Below are positions 7,760-8,356 of a DNA stretch of 8,356 nucleotides, piece after piece. The notes under the pieces are model-generated. The model was not told the DNA's origin. It worked only from the letters and a program-made list of their open reading frames with translations, and made no database searches. A program made the position numbers and the translations under genes. The stretch covers positions 1 through 8,356 of the forward strand of contig DASTRO010000171.1 of assembly GCA_035761165.1 (NCBI GenBank). The letters are read 5' to 3'. Positions within the stretch are counted from its first letter, which is position 1. Every line of letters starts with the position of its first letter. The stretch is from CALCHX01 sp035761165. Lineage in GTDB: Bacteria > Gemmatimonadota > Gemmatimonadetes > Gemmatimonadales > Gemmatimonadaceae.

Positions 7760-7784
7760 CAGCTCCTGAGCGCGCTCGTATGTT
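7756..7784 (+). promoter_or_regulatory. Sigma-70-type promoter for the last gene, overlapping the selB stop
   Basis: A perfect -35 box TTGACA (7756-7761) is followed after exactly 17 nt by TATGTT (7779-7784), four of six matches to TATAAT including the key first, second and last positions. The selB TGA stop (7757-7759) is part of the -35 box. Transcription should start near 7791, giving a leader of about 70 nt. The spacer contains the 10-bp palindrome GAGCGCGCTC (7768-7777). In such GC-rich DNA this consensus match stands out and implies the downstream gene has its own transcription unit. Confidence 0.75.
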
Positions 7785-7850
7785 CGCGCCGAAACGAGTC
7801 ATCCGTTCACTCATCCCAGGAGTTTGCGAGCCGCAGCTACTTCGTTCGTC

Positions 7851-7858
7851 GGAGAAGG
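7851..7858 (+). promoter_or_regulatory. Ribosome binding site of the last gene
   Basis: GGAGAAGG precedes ATG 7862; GGAG is 7 nt from the start. It agrees with this ATG as the start, which also opens a signal peptide. Confidence 0.7.
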
Positions 7859-7861
7859 CAC

Positions 7862-8320
7862 ATGAAGCTTCGTTGGGCAGCACTCGTCGTGGTGCTCGCT
7901 CTCGGCGCGTTCATGCCGGCAACTCTCACCGCGCAGTCGCCGTCGCAGCCCCCGTCGGGCACCTCGGCACCGGTGGAACTCGGCCAGAACTACCCAAACC
8001 CGTTCGATCTCGATACGCGCATCCCGTTCTCCGTCGGCGGCCCGCCGCAGTGTCAGGAACAGGGCCGGTTGTACCGGGTGACGTTGCGCATCTACAACAT
8101 CCTCTCGCAGCTCGTCGCCATCCCCGTGCTGCAGGGAGGGTCGGGACCGACCGCCAGCGGGCAGCCGCTCGAGAACGTGCTCCTTCCGTGTGACCGCTAC
8201 GTCGCCTACTGGGACGGCAAGGCCCAGGGGTCGACCGCCGAGCTGGCACGCGGCATCTACATCTACCGCCTGGAAGTCGACGGCAAGCCGTACGTGAAGC
8301 GCATGTTCCTGCGAAAGTGA
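7862..8320 (+). CDS. Small exported protein made of one FlgD-Ig / T9SS-tail-like domain
   Basis: The 152-residue product begins with a signal peptide (MKLRWAALVVVLALGAFMPATLTAQ, cleavage likely after Ala24), then a short Ser/Pro linker. Residues about 37-152 match the pattern of FlgD Ig-like and type IX secretion (por) C-terminal domains: LGQNYPNPFDLDTRIPFSV (40-58), the VTLRIYNILSQLV strand (73-85), YWDGKAQG (116-123), ARGIYIYRLEVDG (129-141) and the basic end KRMFLRK. Such domains usually sit at the C-terminus of large secreted proteins; here one makes up the whole mature protein. Two cysteines (C64, C110) within the domain could form a disulfide after export. The gene has its own promoter and ribosome binding site, and visibly lower GC than selB, which may indicate separate history or strong expression. 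It could be a secreted or cell-surface structural or adaptor protein; no enzymatic motif is visible. The coding call is firm and the domain call good, but the function is unknown. Confidence 0.88.
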   Translation: MKLRWAALVVVLALGAFMPATLTAQSPSQPPSGTSAPVELGQNYPNPFDLDTRIPFSVGGPPQCQEQGRLYRVTLRIYNILSQLVAIPVLQGGSGPTASGQPLENVLLPCDRYVAYWDGKAQGSTAELARGIYIYRLEVDGKPYVKRMFLRK

Positions 8321-8349
8321 GCCGGTCCGCCGGCTCCCGCAGGTGCGGG
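8319..8349 (+). terminator. Tandem short hairpins at the end of the last gene
   Basis: GAGCCGG (8319-8325) and CCGGCTC (8330-8336) form a perfect 7-bp stem with a TCCG loop, starting within the stop codon. A second hairpin, CCCGC / GCGGG around AGGT (8336-8349), follows at once. There is no T-tract before the window ends, so this may be a U-less terminator or a 3' stability element. The window edge hides what follows. Confidence 0.4.
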
Positions 8350-8356
8350 GCGGGGG

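Noticed and set aside
7760..7861. tRNA or small RNA gene (for example tRNA-Sec) between selB and the last gene
   Set aside because: There is no acceptor stem/T-arm pattern or CCA end; promoter, leader and ribosome binding site account for the stretch.

Overview
This is a very GC-rich, densely coding window. All eight genes are on the + strand and third codon positions are almost always G or C. Gene content is mainly housekeeping: the phosphotransferase (PTS) pair HPr/enzyme I, S-adenosylmethionine synthase, a bifunctional-nuclease-family (DUF151) protein, an anchored secreted protein, RecO and SelB, then a small exported protein made of a FlgD-Ig/type IX secretion-tail-like domain. The GC-rich PTS, SelB and 'QNYPNPF'-type tail together suggest Gemmatimonadota or a related soil or sediment lineage. 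That placement is inference from gene content; no rRNA or other phylogenetic marker is present.

Layout. Positions 1-192 hold the C-terminal two thirds of HPr (ptsH), overlapping ptsI (192-1973) by one base. A 66-nt spacer leads to metK (2040-3215, GTG start). A 155-nt spacer follows with two perfect GC-rich hairpins and then an AAGGAGG ribosome binding site for the DUF151 gene (3371-3919). A short 16-nt gap leads to an unrecognised signal-peptide/single-TM protein (3936-5108). Then come recO (5124-5882) and selB (5879-7759), which overlap by four bases. A clear sigma-70-type promoter lies across the selB stop codon and drives a separate unit, the 152-residue exported protein at 7862-8320. That gene ends in two short hairpins at the window edge.

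How the genes fit together. HPr and EI form a PTS phosphorelay. The HPr keeps the Ser46-type regulatory site, so HPr kinase control is possible; no sugar permease is visible here. metK supplies SAM. recO and selB look translationally coupled but work in unrelated processes (recombinational repair and selenocysteine decoding). SelB implies selenoprotein synthesis in this organism, although selA, selD, selC and a recognisable selenoprotein are not in the window. The last gene has its own promoter and a lower GC content than its neighbours.

I see no CRISPR array, transposase, phage gene, tRNA or rRNA. I do not see a convincing new multi-gene system. The points most worth a second look are the free-standing secretion-tail-like protein, the uncharacterised anchored protein at 3936-5108, the isolated selB, and the hairpins that follow metK and the last gene directly.
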